A stretch of DNA of 64,000 nt from Streptomyces sp. HM190 (GCF_009857135.1 NZ_CP047318.1:1-64000), one strand, 5' to 3'. Counted from the first letter of the stretch, positions 18,394 through 27,685 are shown. Numbers and translations: made by a program. Notes: generated by a model from the letters alone, not told the origin.

Positions 18394-18944
18394 TCAGGAT
18401 GCGGCCGCTGGCCGGGCGTCAATGCACCAAACCACCGTGACGCCCACCTCGCCGGGGGCTTCCGGACCATCCGGTTCCCTCACCCGCTCCGCCTCGGCAA
18501 AGCCGAGCCGACGCGCGACCGCGCCACTGGCGGGATTGGCCGCATCATGACGGATCTCGATCCGATCGACACCGGGGATACCCTTCCCCGCACCCACCAG
18601 CGCCCCAGCGGCCATGGTCGCGAATCCCTTGCCCGTCCATGCAGGATGGAGCCAGTAGCCGATGTACCAGACGCCGGCCCCGACTTGACGCAGCCCACAG
18701 CTGCCGATCACATCTCCCCCCGAGGTGATCGCATACCGGAAGTCCGAGCCAGCCTCCCATCCCCTGTCACTGCGGGCCAAGAACCCCTCCCACAGCTCGC
18801 GACCAGATTCGCCACCCACGGCATCCAGGGGCGCAGGTGATCGAGTGCCTCACCGACCACCTGACAAAGGATCTCAAGGTCGTCCTCGCGCCAGCGACGC
18901 AGCTCGACGTCGCCGCGACGGAGGAACTCGGGCGGTTGCTCCAT
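18394..18944 (-). pseudogene. GNAT-family (RimJ/RimL-like) acetyltransferase, frameshifted
   Basis: The N-terminus MEQPPEFLRRGDVELRRW starts at ATG 18944 and runs to PWMPWV. The continuation GGESGRELWEGFLARSD to the stop at 18394 lies in another frame, so one G is missing near 18815. Joined, the ~183-residue protein has the GNAT layout: VELRRWREDDLE at the first strand, GSCGLRQV, then the acetyl-CoA loop region YWLHPAWTGKGFATMAAGAL and the NPASGAVARRLGFAEAE motif. Such enzymes acetylate protein N-termini or small amines. One-base loss in a G-run may be decay or a read error. Confidence 0.75.
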
Positions 18945-19147
18945 GGGCGGGATGCTGCCTGAACCCGCCGACGCGCGCCAACGCATTCCAAAACAAGGGC
19001 CCCGGCATGGTCGGATGAGCTGCTCGGCTTCTCCGGAAATCTGCTCTCCCGCCTGGTGATGGCGGCAGCCGGCCAGCTCGCGCCGGACCGGGGCCCTGAC
19101 GGACCGCCGCGGTGAGTGAGCTGCGCAGCCGCTCATGGGAGGCAAGG

Positions 19148-21565
19148 CTAGGACTGTACGGCGGGAGGGGCGCTCTCGTCAGCCCAGTCGCCGTGGAACA
19201 GCGGCGCGATCAAAGCGACGCGCTCGGAAGAGAGTTGACCACTGCGGTGTGCCGAACGGGCTTTGGCCAGCCAGGAGCCGATTCTGACCCGGTCGCCGTC
19301 GACAGTGATTTCCTCGCGAGCGGCAGGGGCACGGCGCTCGCGGTGCAGGAAGAACTCGAGGATCTGCACGTTCTCGGCGAAGGTGCGACGGGGGCGACGG
19401 GCTGCGGTCAGCGGATGGTTCTGTGCGTCCACTCCGATGTCGGTCAGGAGGCGCTTTTGATGGCCGGCGAGGGTGTGCCAGCCGCTGAGTTGGCGATGTA
19501 GCCAGCTGCCGATCTTCACGGTCCCCAGCACCGTGGTGCGGTCGAGTGCGTGCGGGTCGTTTCCCGCAGCCACGTGGGCGCGCAGTAGGTGGTATTTGCG
19601 GTGCCAGTCCGGGCCGTGGGGCAGGAGCCAGTCCGGGTCGATAGCCGCGAGGTCCGCGGCTCGTGCGGGGTCGAGTTGGCCGTGCGTGGCAAGCGAGCGC
19701 TGTTCGGCGAGCCAGGCTCCGGTAGGTGTGGTGGCTGGTGCGGCGAGGTGGCCATGGGCGCGGTGGTAGTCGGCTGCGGCGGTGAGCCGGGCGCGCCAGG
19801 CCGCATCGTGCTTGTCCCAGATCATGTCCAGGGCATCGAGTTCGGCGATCCATTCCGTATCCAGGCGGTTAGCGGTACGGGCGTCGCGCATGGTGGTGAT
19901 GAAGGTGCCCAGGGTGTAGCCGTAGGAGTCGGTGTAGTCGGAGGGGACGTCAAGGTGGCCGTGGGTGTCGTGGAAGGCCTGGGCGGCGGCCAAGCCTTTA
20001 CGGCGGGAGCGAGAGGTACTGTCGCGGGGGTCGAAGGAGGTCAGGTCGAGGGCACGGGCGATGCGTTCGGGGCGGACGGTGAAGTCGAAGTGCCAGCGGT
20101 GCTCGATGAGCTGGCTGGTCTCGGTGGACAGACGGTGAGTCTTGTCGGGCAGGCGCTCGAGAATGCGGTGGTCATGGCTGGCCAGCGCGGTGGTGATGGC
20201 CCATACCGGCTCGTACGGGGTGCCGAGGATGTCCTCGGGGTCGGCCTGGGGCGGGATGTAGACGGGCACGACGAGACTGGCGATCTTGCCGGAGACGTCA
20301 CGGCGCAGCGCACGGCCCAGGGCCTGGACGCAGCGGACGACGCTGCGGGTGGGGTCGGCGAAGACGATCGCGTCGACGCTGGGGATGTCGATGCCTTCGG
20401 CGATGAGGCGGGCGTTGGCCAGGATCGCGCTGTCGGCCGCGGCGAAGCGGGCAAAGATGCCGGTGCGTTCTTCGGGGGTGTGCTCGCCATGTACGAAGAG
20501 GAGCTCGGGGCGGGTGTCGGGGCACAGGTCGGGAGCGTTCCTGCGCAGCAGGCGCAGGGTGTGGTCGAGTTCGCGGCTAAAGCGCCGGGCGTCGCTGACG
20601 AGGTTGAAGTAGACCAGGATCCGGCGCAGTTGGTGTTGGCGCATGGCGCGCAGGACGGACAGGTGCAGGGCGGTGGTGCGCAGCGCGTCCTCGGTACCGG
20701 GCGCGCTGGCGCGCTGTCCACTGAGGGCGGGAAGGTTGAGGCGCTCGCGTAGCTGGGTGTCGGTGATGGTGGGCACCACGATGCGGTAGTCCGCGGCCAT
20801 GCCGTCCGCGATGGCCTGGGCGAGGGGATATTCGAAGACCTTTTTCCCGTAGGTGGCTTCGTTGTCCATGCTGTTGGCCAGCGCCTCGAGACCGGGCTGT
20901 TCGGTGCTGGTGCGACGGCCGGCACGGGCGGGGGCGGCCGATTCGGCGAGGTCGGGCGCTGCGAAGATCCGTGGTGTGGCGGTCATGTAGAGGCGTCGGT
21001 CGGCGCGGATGCGGTGCGCGTCGTTGACGGCGGCCCACTTCTTGTCGGTGCGTCCGGCGATGCGGTGGGCCTCGTCCATGACCGCCAGGTCGAAGGCGGG
21101 CACCGTGAATGCGCTGTGCACCGTGTTTTCGATCTTGTCGAGGGAGTCGTAGGTGCAGATCACGGTGAGCGCCGGGATTTCGTCCTTGCCGGGGCCGACC
21201 GACGCCATCAACAGGGCCAGGGTGCGGGTCTGGGACATCGAGGTGACGTGGGCGGCGACCAGGGAGTCGTGGCCGGAGGCGTCCATGGAGGACACGATCA
21301 CCATGTGTTCGCTGCGGCCGTCTGCTCTCCAGGCCAGTGCGGTCTGGGCTGCCAGGTCCAGGGTGGGCACGACGAACAGCACCAGGCGGGCGGCCAGGGC
21401 GTCCGCGAGGCGCGAGGCGACCACGGTCTTGCCCGTGCCGGTTGCCGAGACGTACAGGGCGCGGCTGCCCGGCCGGCGCAGATGTCTGGCCGTGCGGCGC
21501 AGTCCTTCTTCCTGGTGCCGGTAGAGGCTCGCTCGCGGGCCGTGCGGGGTGGGGCTGGTGGTCAT
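19148..21565 (-). CDS. DEAD/DEAH-type helicase with C-terminal helicase-associated repeats
   Basis: An 805-residue superfamily 2 helicase. Motif I is SATGTGKTV near residue 43, motif II is LAVMDEAHRI near 168, motif III is MTATPR near 196, and the C-terminal RecA domain contains ADPTRSVVRCVQALGRALR (motif VI). The last ~300 residues hold repeats of the helicase-associated type (AAQAFHDTHGHLDVP; AAADYHRAHGHLAAP; and further Trp-rich copies), a domain seen in the large helicases of Streptomyces linear replicon ends and other actinobacterial accessory loci. It starts 50 bases after the membrane protein gene on the same strand, so it may be the last gene of the synthetase operon. Confidence 0.85.
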   Translation of the reverse strand: MTTSPTPHGPRASLYRHQEEGLRRTARHLRRPGSRALYVSATGTGKTVVASRLADALAARLVLFVVPTLDLAAQTALAWRADGRSEHMVIVSSMDASGHDSLVAAHVTSMSQTRTLALLMASVGPGKDEIPALTVICTYDSLDKIENTVHSAFTVPAFDLAVMDEAHRIAGRTDKKWAAVNDAHRIRADRRLYMTATPRIFAAPDLAESAAPARAGRRTSTEQPGLEALANSMDNEATYGKKVFEYPLAQAIADGMAADYRIVVPTITDTQLRERLNLPALSGQRASAPGTEDALRTTALHLSVLRAMRQHQLRRILVYFNLVSDARRFSRELDHTLRLLRRNAPDLCPDTRPELLFVHGEHTPEERTGIFARFAAADSAILANARLIAEGIDIPSVDAIVFADPTRSVVRCVQALGRALRRDVSGKIASLVVPVYIPPQADPEDILGTPYEPVWAITTALASHDHRILERLPDKTHRLSTETSQLIEHRWHFDFTVRPERIARALDLTSFDPRDSTSRSRRKGLAAAQAFHDTHGHLDVPSDYTDSYGYTLGTFITTMRDARTANRLDTEWIAELDALDMIWDKHDAAWRARLTAAADYHRAHGHLAAPATTPTGAWLAEQRSLATHGQLDPARAADLAAIDPDWLLPHGPDWHRKYHLLRAHVAAGNDPHALDRTTVLGTVKIGSWLHRQLSGWHTLAGHQKRLLTDIGVDAQNHPLTAARRPRRTFAENVQILEFFLHRERRAPAAREEITVDGDRVRIGSWLAKARSAHRSGQLSSERVALIAPLFHGDWADESAPPAVQS

Positions 21566-21615
21566 GGCATGGGTCGTCCGTCGCCGGTTTCTGTCGTCGC
21601 TGCGAGTAAAGCAGC

Positions 21616-22251
21616 TCAGCCGGGGGGCGCGGGCGTGGTCGGCGCCGTGTTCCCCTGCGCAGGAACCGCTGGGGTAGTGACCGTCATGGTCTGCTGGGCG
21701 AGTTTGCGGTAGCCGGTGGCGGTGATGGTGTGCCAGGACAAGTAGAAGCCCGCGGTCAGGGCCAGGCCGAGGGCGGTGGTCAGCGTCAGGAGCAGCGTGC
21801 GGTGCTCGACGTGGTAGCGCAGGAGGGCGAGGTCGCCGGCGAGGGTGAGCAGGGCGGTGTTGAGGATCCAGCCGCGGCAGATCCTCATCCGTGAGCGGGC
21901 GTAGTCGGCCAGCGCGACGAGTGTGGGCTGTTCTGCCAGCGTCAGGCGGGCCCGGGCGTATGCGCCGTCCGTGGGAAACGAGGCCTGTCGCAGGCGTCGG
22001 CGGGCGGGCGCGAGGGCCTTGTCGGCGGCCCGGTCGATGAGGATGCCCAGAGCGTAGGCAGCAGCAAGGCCTGCCCCTGCGGCGGGGGTTGACCCTGCTA
22101 CGGGTGCGGCTCGGGCGGTCGTTTCCGGGCCGGCAGCCGCAGCGGCCAGCAGGGCGAGCCCGGTGACGAATCCGATGCCCACGACGAGTACTTCCACGAA
22201 CATAGCGGTGGCGGCTGCGAGGGCGGGCGTTTCCGGCTGGGCTGAACTCAC
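21616..22251 (-). CDS. multi-pass membrane protein of the RelA-like operon
   Basis: 211 residues; its ATG overlaps the stop of the RelA/SpoT-type gene (ATGA). Hydrophobic segments lie near residues 17-39 (MFVEVLVVGIGFVTGLALL), ~55-72, ~135-150 and ~155-178, suggesting two to four membrane spans with a basic cytoplasmic stretch (APARRRLRQ) between. I recognise no family. Coupling to a nucleotide synthetase suggests it is either an effector that responds to a nucleotide signal or a neutralising partner. A transport role is not indicated by any motif. Confidence 0.7.
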   Translation of the reverse strand: MSSAQPETPALAAATAMFVEVLVVGIGFVTGLALLAAAAAGPETTARAAPVAGSTPAAGAGLAAAYALGILIDRAADKALAPARRRLRQASFPTDGAYARARLTLAEQPTLVALADYARSRMRICRGWILNTALLTLAGDLALLRYHVEHRTLLLTLTTALGLALTAGFYLSWHTITATGYRKLAQQTMTVTTPAVPAQGNTAPTTPAPPG

Positions 22252-23246
22252 CAGCGCACTCCCCAGATTCTGGCCAGGTCCGTCAGCAGTCGGTTCTCCA
22301 AGTTTCCCTCCCAGGTCTCCTGCAGGTCGTGCAGGGCGTTGGCCAGTCTCTCAAAAATGATCAGGCTCTCGGGCTGGCTGACCAGGAGGTAGCGGCCGTG
22401 TTCGAGGAATTGTTCGCTGGTCGGTCCGAACTGCTCGTAGGCACGCTCGATGCGGCCGCGGTTCTGCTCGGCGAACTCCACCAGCTGATCTGCGTAGCCG
22501 GGCTCGTCCCCGATCGCGTCGACCAGGACGTCGACGACGTCCTCGGACAGGGTCCGGTCGTAGGGGTGTTGGCTGAAGGTCTGGTAGATGCGTTCGGCCT
22601 CGGCCAGGAGGCGGTTGCTGCGGCTGAAGTCAGGGTGTTCGGCCAACGCTGTCACCCCCCGTTCGACCTCCGAGTCGTACAACTCCACCAGGGCGATCAA
22701 ACGGTACAGCGAGCGTCTGACATCGGACGGGATGTCAGTGGTGGCCCCCGGCTTGTACATCAGCGCGTGCGACATGCGCGCCCACACGTCCGCTGCCTCG
22801 GTGCGGATCTGCACCTCGCATTCATACGGCGCCCCGTCTGGGTCCAACCATTCCCCGTGGGCGCGGATTTGAACGTGCAGGCGCGGATATTCAAGGCGGT
22901 CTTCGAAGCCGGGCTTCTCGCGGTCGTCCTCGATCCGGATGCAGGTGAAGCCGTCGCCGGTGACCAGGTCGAGGGCCTCGTCGAGGAGGCTGGAGTAGGG
23001 CACGACGAGGCGGATGCCGGCCTTGTCGGTGATCTGCTTCCAGGGGTCGGTGTATTCGGTCTTGCGGTAGGCCTTCTTGATGAAGCTGCTGACCTCTTTG
23101 GCCCGGCAGGTCACCTGGCAGCTCAGGTGCCGGCGGGCCGCGCGGCGGCGTATGTAGGCAGCCGTGAGCTCCACGGCCTCTTCGATCCTGGGCCGCTCCT
23201 GGCGGTAGCGGCGGTAGGCGTCATGAGCGGTCAGCGTCACGGTCAA
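22248..23246 (-). CDS. RelA/SpoT-type nucleotide synthetase-domain protein
   Basis: A 332-residue stand-alone synthetase-like protein without HD hydrolase, TGS or ACT domains. Visible landmarks are K50..S53 and DKAGIRLVVPY (74-84), YPRLHVQIR in place of the usual GYRSLH block, then ECEVQIRT (142-149) and WARMSHALMYK (155-165), matching the E.QIRT...W...H...YK signature. The C-terminal ~150 residues are helical and unassigned. Small proteins of this kind make (p)ppGpp or (p)ppApp, or pyrophosphorylate tRNA, and some are toxins in abortive infection (ToxSAS, CapRel). It overlaps both neighbours (26 bp and 4 bp), so the three genes are tightly coupled. The substrate cannot be told from sequence. 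Confidence 0.8.
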   Translation of the reverse strand: MTVTLTAHDAYRRYRQERPRIEEAVELTAAYIRRRAARRHLSCQVTCRAKEVSSFIKKAYRKTEYTDPWKQITDKAGIRLVVPYSSLLDEALDLVTGDGFTCIRIEDDREKPGFEDRLEYPRLHVQIRAHGEWLDPDGAPYECEVQIRTEAADVWARMSHALMYKPGATTDIPSDVRRSLYRLIALVELYDSEVERGVTALAEHPDFSRSNRLLAEAERIYQTFSQHPYDRTLSEDVVDVLVDAIGDEPGYADQLVEFAEQNRGRIERAYEQFGPTSEQFLEHGRYLLVSQPESLIIFERLANALHDLQETWEGNLENRLLTDLARIWGVRW

Positions 23247-24360
23247 GGAGTTGGGGGTTGCGGGCGGCCGGAACGGTGTCGCTGGGCTGGGCGGTGCGCT
23301 GCTTCGGCCTGCCCTGTCCGTAGCTGCGTGTCTCGGTCATGACGCCGGTCACGGTCAGCCGTGTCCTGCCGTCGTCGAGGTCTTCGACGGTGATGGAGCC
23401 GTGGTCCACCGCCTCTATCGGGGCGACCAGGAAGGCGCCGTTGTCGAAGGCCACGCGCATCTTGCGGAGCTTGGTTTCGACCAGCTCCGTGTCCTTGTCG
23501 AAGACCTGCTCGGGGACCTCGCTGTCGCGGAGATAGTTCTCGAGGCTGGTCCGGTGCCCGGGCTGCAGCCGTGACCTGGTGAAGGCGTAGGGGTCGATCA
23601 CGGGGGTGGGGCTTTGCAGCTCGACGAGGAGGGCCATGAGGTAGGCGATCCGTGTGTCGGCGTCTGGAATCTGGGAGTTGATCCAGTCAGCGACGGCGTC
23701 GTGGAAGCGGAGCGTGAGCTGGCGCGGTTCGTTCTTCAGCTGGCATCCCAGGAACGCCTCGCGGAAGAACTTGGCCAGCTTCTTGCCGGCCATCTGCTTG
23801 TCGGCGGCCCAGCCCTCGAGGCTGTCTTCGCTCAGTCCGTCGGCCGTGAACAGGGCGAGCTTGTAGACCCTGGACGCCTCCGTGAAGAGCAGGTTCGCGA
23901 AGTACGCGACGCTGAAGGTGGGAAGACCGCCTTCCGTGGTGATCGCGGTGGCCTGCATCCCGGACTCGGGTTCCAGTTTCACCATGAGCAGGCCCCGGTG
24001 GCCGCCCAGCCTTACCGAGGAGACCAGGAGCAGCCCCTCGGAGCTGTTGGTGGGCTGACTGGCCAGCAGCAGTTCGGCGATCTCCTTCGAGGCCTCCACC
24101 AGGCCTCGTTCACCCTTCAGGAATGCTCTGACCTGGTCCGGCAGCTGCGACTTGAACTCCGCGTCCACGACAACTTCGCGGCCCAGCTTGACCAGTACGT
24201 CCTTGAACTTCAGCTCGAGTTCGCCGCGGACCGTTCCGTCGAGGCTGCAGATGGCCTCACTGAACTTGACCTTCACGGGAGTGAGGTCGGCCTTCAGCTT
24301 CCGCGGAATCGAGTGCACGATCGCCTCATCGACGACCAGATCCCCGAAATCGATTGTCAT
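23221..24360 (-). CDS. nucleoid-associated-protein (NdpA/YejK-like) homologue
   Basis: 379 residues from ATG 24360. The start MTIDFGDLVVDEAIVHSIPR and later LLLVSSVRLGGHRGLLMVKLE resemble the family of 37-kDa nucleoid-associated proteins: N-terminal beta-strand with an I-H-x-I/V motif, a middle EYFAxLL-like block here read as VAYFANLLFTEASRVYK, and a helical C-terminal half. Those proteins bind DNA, and homologues occur in defence islands. It is the first gene of a minus-strand operon and overlaps the synthetase gene. It may be the sensor or the neutraliser. Family assignment is by pattern only. Confidence 0.65.
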   Translation of the reverse strand: MTIDFGDLVVDEAIVHSIPRKLKADLTPVKVKFSEAICSLDGTVRGELELKFKDVLVKLGREVVVDAEFKSQLPDQVRAFLKGERGLVEASKEIAELLLASQPTNSSEGLLLVSSVRLGGHRGLLMVKLEPESGMQATAITTEGGLPTFSVAYFANLLFTEASRVYKLALFTADGLSEDSLEGWAADKQMAGKKLAKFFREAFLGCQLKNEPRQLTLRFHDAVADWINSQIPDADTRIAYLMALLVELQSPTPVIDPYAFTRSRLQPGHRTSLENYLRDSEVPEQVFDKDTELVETKLRKMRVAFDNGAFLVAPIEAVDHGSITVEDLDDGRTRLTVTGVMTETRSYGQGRPKQRTAQPSDTVPAARNPQLLDRDADRS

Positions 24361-24851
24361 TCCCACCCCACGTGAAAATCTTTGACACTCTGCCGACATG
24401 AACGGCTGCCCTGAAGGCTGTCGCCTCGCTCCGACGCTGCCCAGAGGGCGCCGGAGACGAGAGAGGTGAGCCGGACACTGCACGACCCACCTTCAGTACA
24501 CCCCGTGATACCCCCATGTTCATCGTAGCGGAACGCAGTCCTCGCGAAGCGGGAGATGAGAGAGCATCCAGTGATGCAGGCTCTTGGCGACCCGCAGACG
24601 AAATTCAGACATCACCCGAATTCGCGAGCATGTTCGACGGTTTGAATGTACCGGTGGCCCGGCCGTTGACGCGCGTGTTCGGTGAACAGGATCGTAACCC
24701 ACGGTAACAGTTGCTGAATTCTGGCTGGATTTCAGCAGCCAGGAAAGAGCCGGGCCGGGCAGAGGTGCCGATAGTCTCTCGGCCGGTACGCGCCGCGCCG
24801 AAAGCCGAGGCGTGTCATTCCCTGTCGCGTGTACGGCTCGGCGGAGACCTC
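24361..24851. promoter_or_regulatory. divergent intergenic region
   Basis: About 490 bases separate the minus-strand NdpA-like operon from the plus-strand nuclease gene. It must hold both promoters. It contains AT-richer patches near 24365-24385 and 24595-24720. No clear operator palindrome or small gene is visible. Confidence 0.45.
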
Positions 24852-25982
24852 GTGTTCACGGACCCTGTCCAACTGCAGCGCTACATCGAGTTCCAGCTGG
24901 CCCGGCTCGGATCGCACAACGCACATCACCAGTTCGAGGACTTGTGCCTGGCCGTGGCGCGGAAACGACTGGCCAGCAATCTGATGCCGTCCACCGGCCC
25001 GGTGAGCAGCGGAGGCGACCAGGGCAGAGACGCGGAAACCCACTGGAGCGACATCAGTTCCGCCTCACCGGACCAGGGACGGACCTCAGTGTTCAATACG
25101 CTGGTCTCGGCCGAACCCGCGGCGATGGCGTGCACCCTCCAGCGGGCCAGGCTTCCCGCAAAGATCAGGAAAGATCTCACGTCGATCTGCTCCCAGGGCG
25201 AGCCCGTTACAAGGGTTTTCTACTTCGCCATAGAACCTCTGGCGAAAGGGCAGCGCGCCGCTCTCGTCGCCGAGGCCCGGAAGAAGCACGGGATCCAACT
25301 CGAGATCTGGGATGCCCAGCTTCTGGCCATGAATCTGACCGACCGAGACCTGCGGCACGTCGCCAGACGCTATCTGCACGTGGCCCGGAGAATGATCTGG
25401 TCCTACGCCATTCTGGACCGCCTGGGCTTTCTCACCCCCGGCGCCCTGGCCGCCGTCTTGAGTGTGGCCGTAGTGGCCGGCAGTTCTCCTCAGCACACCC
25501 CGCAGCCCGCGACGGCCATTCCCCTGCAGATCGACAACGACCGAACCGTCAACCCGCCCAACTCACAAGGATCGTACGGGCCGTTCCTTACTGATCTCGG
25601 ATGGACGTCCATGATCCCTCCCGGTTCGAGGCTGCCCGCCGACGCAAAACTCGTTCTCGTGCCGGACACCGTGCAGTACGACCGGGCAAGACTGGTCGTC
25701 GACCTGCGCCTGGACCTCCCCTGTGGAGCTGTTCCTTGGACGGTCAGCACGCGTGAGGATCAGACCCGGTCGGGAACGCTGACATCGCAACATGCCAGAC
25801 AGCACGTCGACATGCCGATACCCGGCCGGACACCGGTAACCGTCACCATCACACTCGCAGGCAAAGACGCCTGCAACCCGGCTGGTCTGACCGTCAGTTC
25901 GCCACGCATCGAAGTGTGTGAACCCGGCGAAGAAAGCCGCAGCTGCAAGGCCAACCCGTTCGCCCCGCCGAGCCACCCCTGA
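24852..25982 (+). CDS. PD-(D/E)XK nuclease-like protein with a central membrane segment
   Basis: 376 residues from GTG 24852 with GGAG upstream. Residues ~15-70 hold HHQFEDLCLAVARKRL and SSGGDQGRDAETHW, the GGD.GRD.E(T) pattern of restriction-endonuclease-like domains found in defence proteins; the basic residue after a following strand may be in TRVFYFAIE. Near residue 200 there is LTPGALAAVLSVAVVAGSS, a single membrane-spanning segment, and the C-terminal ~150 residues are beta-rich with four Cys (CGAVPW, CNPAG, CEPGEESRSCK) and probably extracytoplasmic. A nuclease-like head inside and a Cys-stabilised domain outside is unusual. The DNA/RNA endonuclease gene follows 42 bases later. Confidence 0.65.
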   Translation: MFTDPVQLQRYIEFQLARLGSHNAHHQFEDLCLAVARKRLASNLMPSTGPVSSGGDQGRDAETHWSDISSASPDQGRTSVFNTLVSAEPAAMACTLQRARLPAKIRKDLTSICSQGEPVTRVFYFAIEPLAKGQRAALVAEARKKHGIQLEIWDAQLLAMNLTDRDLRHVARRYLHVARRMIWSYAILDRLGFLTPGALAAVLSVAVVAGSSPQHTPQPATAIPLQIDNDRTVNPPNSQGSYGPFLTDLGWTSMIPPGSRLPADAKLVLVPDTVQYDRARLVVDLRLDLPCGAVPWTVSTREDQTRSGTLTSQHARQHVDMPIPGRTPVTVTITLAGKDACNPAGLTVSSPRIEVCEPGEESRSCKANPFAPPSHP

Positions 25983-26024
25983 ACCACTCCCTCACACACA
26001 GCAGCGACTTGACGGGAGGATCCC

Positions 26025-26651
26025 ATGACGCCCAGGAAACGTAACCGTCGTCCCCAGGCACCGATCACACAGCGGATTGACGAAGCGGTGGCCGCCGTGC
26101 CCGGGATACGGTCCAGCACCGCAACATACGTGCCCTACCTGCCCGTTGAGGCTGACGCGCAGGCTGTTGCCAGATTCGCCGGGGATGTCGAAGACCTCGC
26201 AACTCACCTCTATCAGCAGGCAGTCGCCCAAAGTCAGCTCTACACATTCAGCGACGGAGCCTTCGACGTGCTCTTCGACCTTGCGGCAGAACGCACTGTG
26301 CTCGTGCACGGGATATCGAAACAGACGGCACCCAACAGCCGCGACAACTCCTACCACCGCGGCTACCCGGGCCGATCGGGGTTCGACAAGGGACACGCGA
26401 TGTCTCACGCTCAAGGAGGCCTGGAGGGAGGACCGAACTACTTCCTGCAGACGCCCGGCACCAACCGGCGCCTCGCACCGGCAGGCCGGCTCTGGCGAGA
26501 CATCGAGACCTACCTCGCCAAGAACCCCGGAACGTACGCCTTCGTCCGGCTGATCTACCCGGCCGACATCACCGCCGACGTACCCGCCGCGATGGAGTAC
26601 GGGGCACTGTTCACCGAAGGTTTTCGCTCGGTGGTCTTCGATAACGCGTAA
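26025..26651 (+). CDS. DNA/RNA non-specific endonuclease-like protein
   Basis: 208 residues from ATG 26025 with GGGAGG upstream. Residues ~105-148 contain GRSGFDKGHAMSHAQGG and NYFLQTPGTNRRL, matching the beta-beta-alpha-Me (His-Me) core: DKGH replaces the common DRGH with the general-base His, and the following Asn residues bind metal. There is no signal peptide, so it acts in the cytoplasm or is delivered by another route. It probably forms an operon with the membrane nuclease-like gene upstream. The stop codon TAA is also the target duplication of the downstream IS, so the gene survived the insertion intact. Confidence 0.75.
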   Translation: MTPRKRNRRPQAPITQRIDEAVAAVPGIRSSTATYVPYLPVEADAQAVARFAGDVEDLATHLYQQAVAQSQLYTFSDGAFDVLFDLAAERTVLVHGISKQTAPNSRDNSYHRGYPGRSGFDKGHAMSHAQGGLEGGPNYFLQTPGTNRRLAPAGRLWRDIETYLAKNPGTYAFVRLIYPADITADVPAAMEYGALFTEGFRSVVFDNA

Positions 26652-27685
26652 CGAGTTGGTGCGTGATAGCGGGTGAGGCGTGTTTGTCCTGCTCACGGCC
26701 CTTCTCAGGTCGTGGCGGTGCGGTCGGAGACGAGGCTGGCGATGGCGCGGTAGGTGTCGGGAAGGCGGTCGCGACGGTGGGTCCAGCGCGTCAGTTGCTT
26801 CCACCGCTTGTGATCGGCAAGGGCGTGCTCGACGGTGATGCGGTCGGATGAGTGCCCGTGGCGGTCGCGTTCCCACTGTTCGACTCTGCCGGGCAGTGCT
26901 CCGGGCCGTGGTTTTCTTGGCGGTGTGATCGCTTGCCCGCGGTGGTCGCGGCTCAGGCCGAGGTAGCCGTCGTCCAGGAGGACCTCAACGTCGGGGAAGT
27001 GCTGGAAGCAGACGTCGATGCCTTCGTTGCGGGCAGCCGTGGCATCGTGCATACGACCAGGCCGCATGGTGTCGGTCCATAAGGTGCGGCCGCGCCAGTC
27101 GGCGATGACGGTGGCCTTCATGGTGTTCTGTTTCTTCTTCCCGGAAACGAATGCGCGCCGTCCGCCGCGGCCGGCCGGAGGCCGGCGGACCTGGATCTCG
27201 GTGGCGTCCAGCCGCAGCTCGACGCCTTCGGCCTGGGCATAGGCGAACACGTCGGCCAGAGTCCGTAATCGCAGACCGGGACGGTCGGGGACCGCGCATC
27301 CCCGCTCGGCCAGGAGCGTCCGTATCTCGGCGATCGCACGGGTGATGGTAGAGCGGTCGATGCCGAACAGCAGGCCCAGCACCGAGTGCGGCAGGTCGTG
27401 CCGCAGATGGATCAGCGTGGCCACCAGCCGGTCGACGAAGACCAGCTGGTGACGGGCGCCAGCTCCTGCGGCCCGCTTCCTGGCCCCACCTCGTGCAGCA
27501 TGGCGACGACCCTCGACCCCGGCTTGCCACGGCACCGCCAACTCCTCGACGAGGAGCGCGAGATGCCGTCGAGAGATCCCCGTGAACAGCGGATGCGCCA
27601 ACACCGCCCGATTGACCATGATCGCCACACCCGGATCATGCCACTGGCCAGGAACGACGCCTCACCCGCTATCACGCACCAACTC
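26652..27685 (-). mobile_element. IS5-family (ISL2/IS1031-like) insertion sequence with TAA duplication
   Basis: Near-perfect inverted ends of about 30 bp, starting CGAGTTGGTGCGTGATAGCG on each side. TAA at 26649-26651 and 27686-27688 is a 3-bp direct repeat that fits the TNA target preference of this group. Length is 1034 bp, with one transposase gene. Confidence 0.9.
26705..27628 (-). CDS. DDE_Tnp_4-type IS5-family transposase
   Basis: 307 residues. After an N-terminal HTH-like region (LGLLFGIDRSTITRAIAEI) the DDE superfamily core shows the first Asp in LRLDATEIQV, the second in LLDDGYLG, and the Glu in TVEHALADHKRW. The triad and the inverted ends of the element are intact, so it may be active. 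It lies just downstream of jetD. Confidence 0.85.
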   Translation of the reverse strand: MAIMVNRAVLAHPLFTGISRRHLALLVEELAVPWQAGVEGRRHAARGGARKRAAGAGARHQLVFVDRLVATLIHLRHDLPHSVLGLLFGIDRSTITRAIAEIRTLLAERGCAVPDRPGLRLRTLADVFAYAQAEGVELRLDATEIQVRRPPAGRGGRRAFVSGKKKQNTMKATVIADWRGRTLWTDTMRPGRMHDATAARNEGIDVCFQHFPDVEVLLDDGYLGLSRDHRGQAITPPRKPRPGALPGRVEQWERDRHGHSSDRITVEHALADHKRWKQLTRWTHRRDRLPDTYRAIASLVSDRTATT

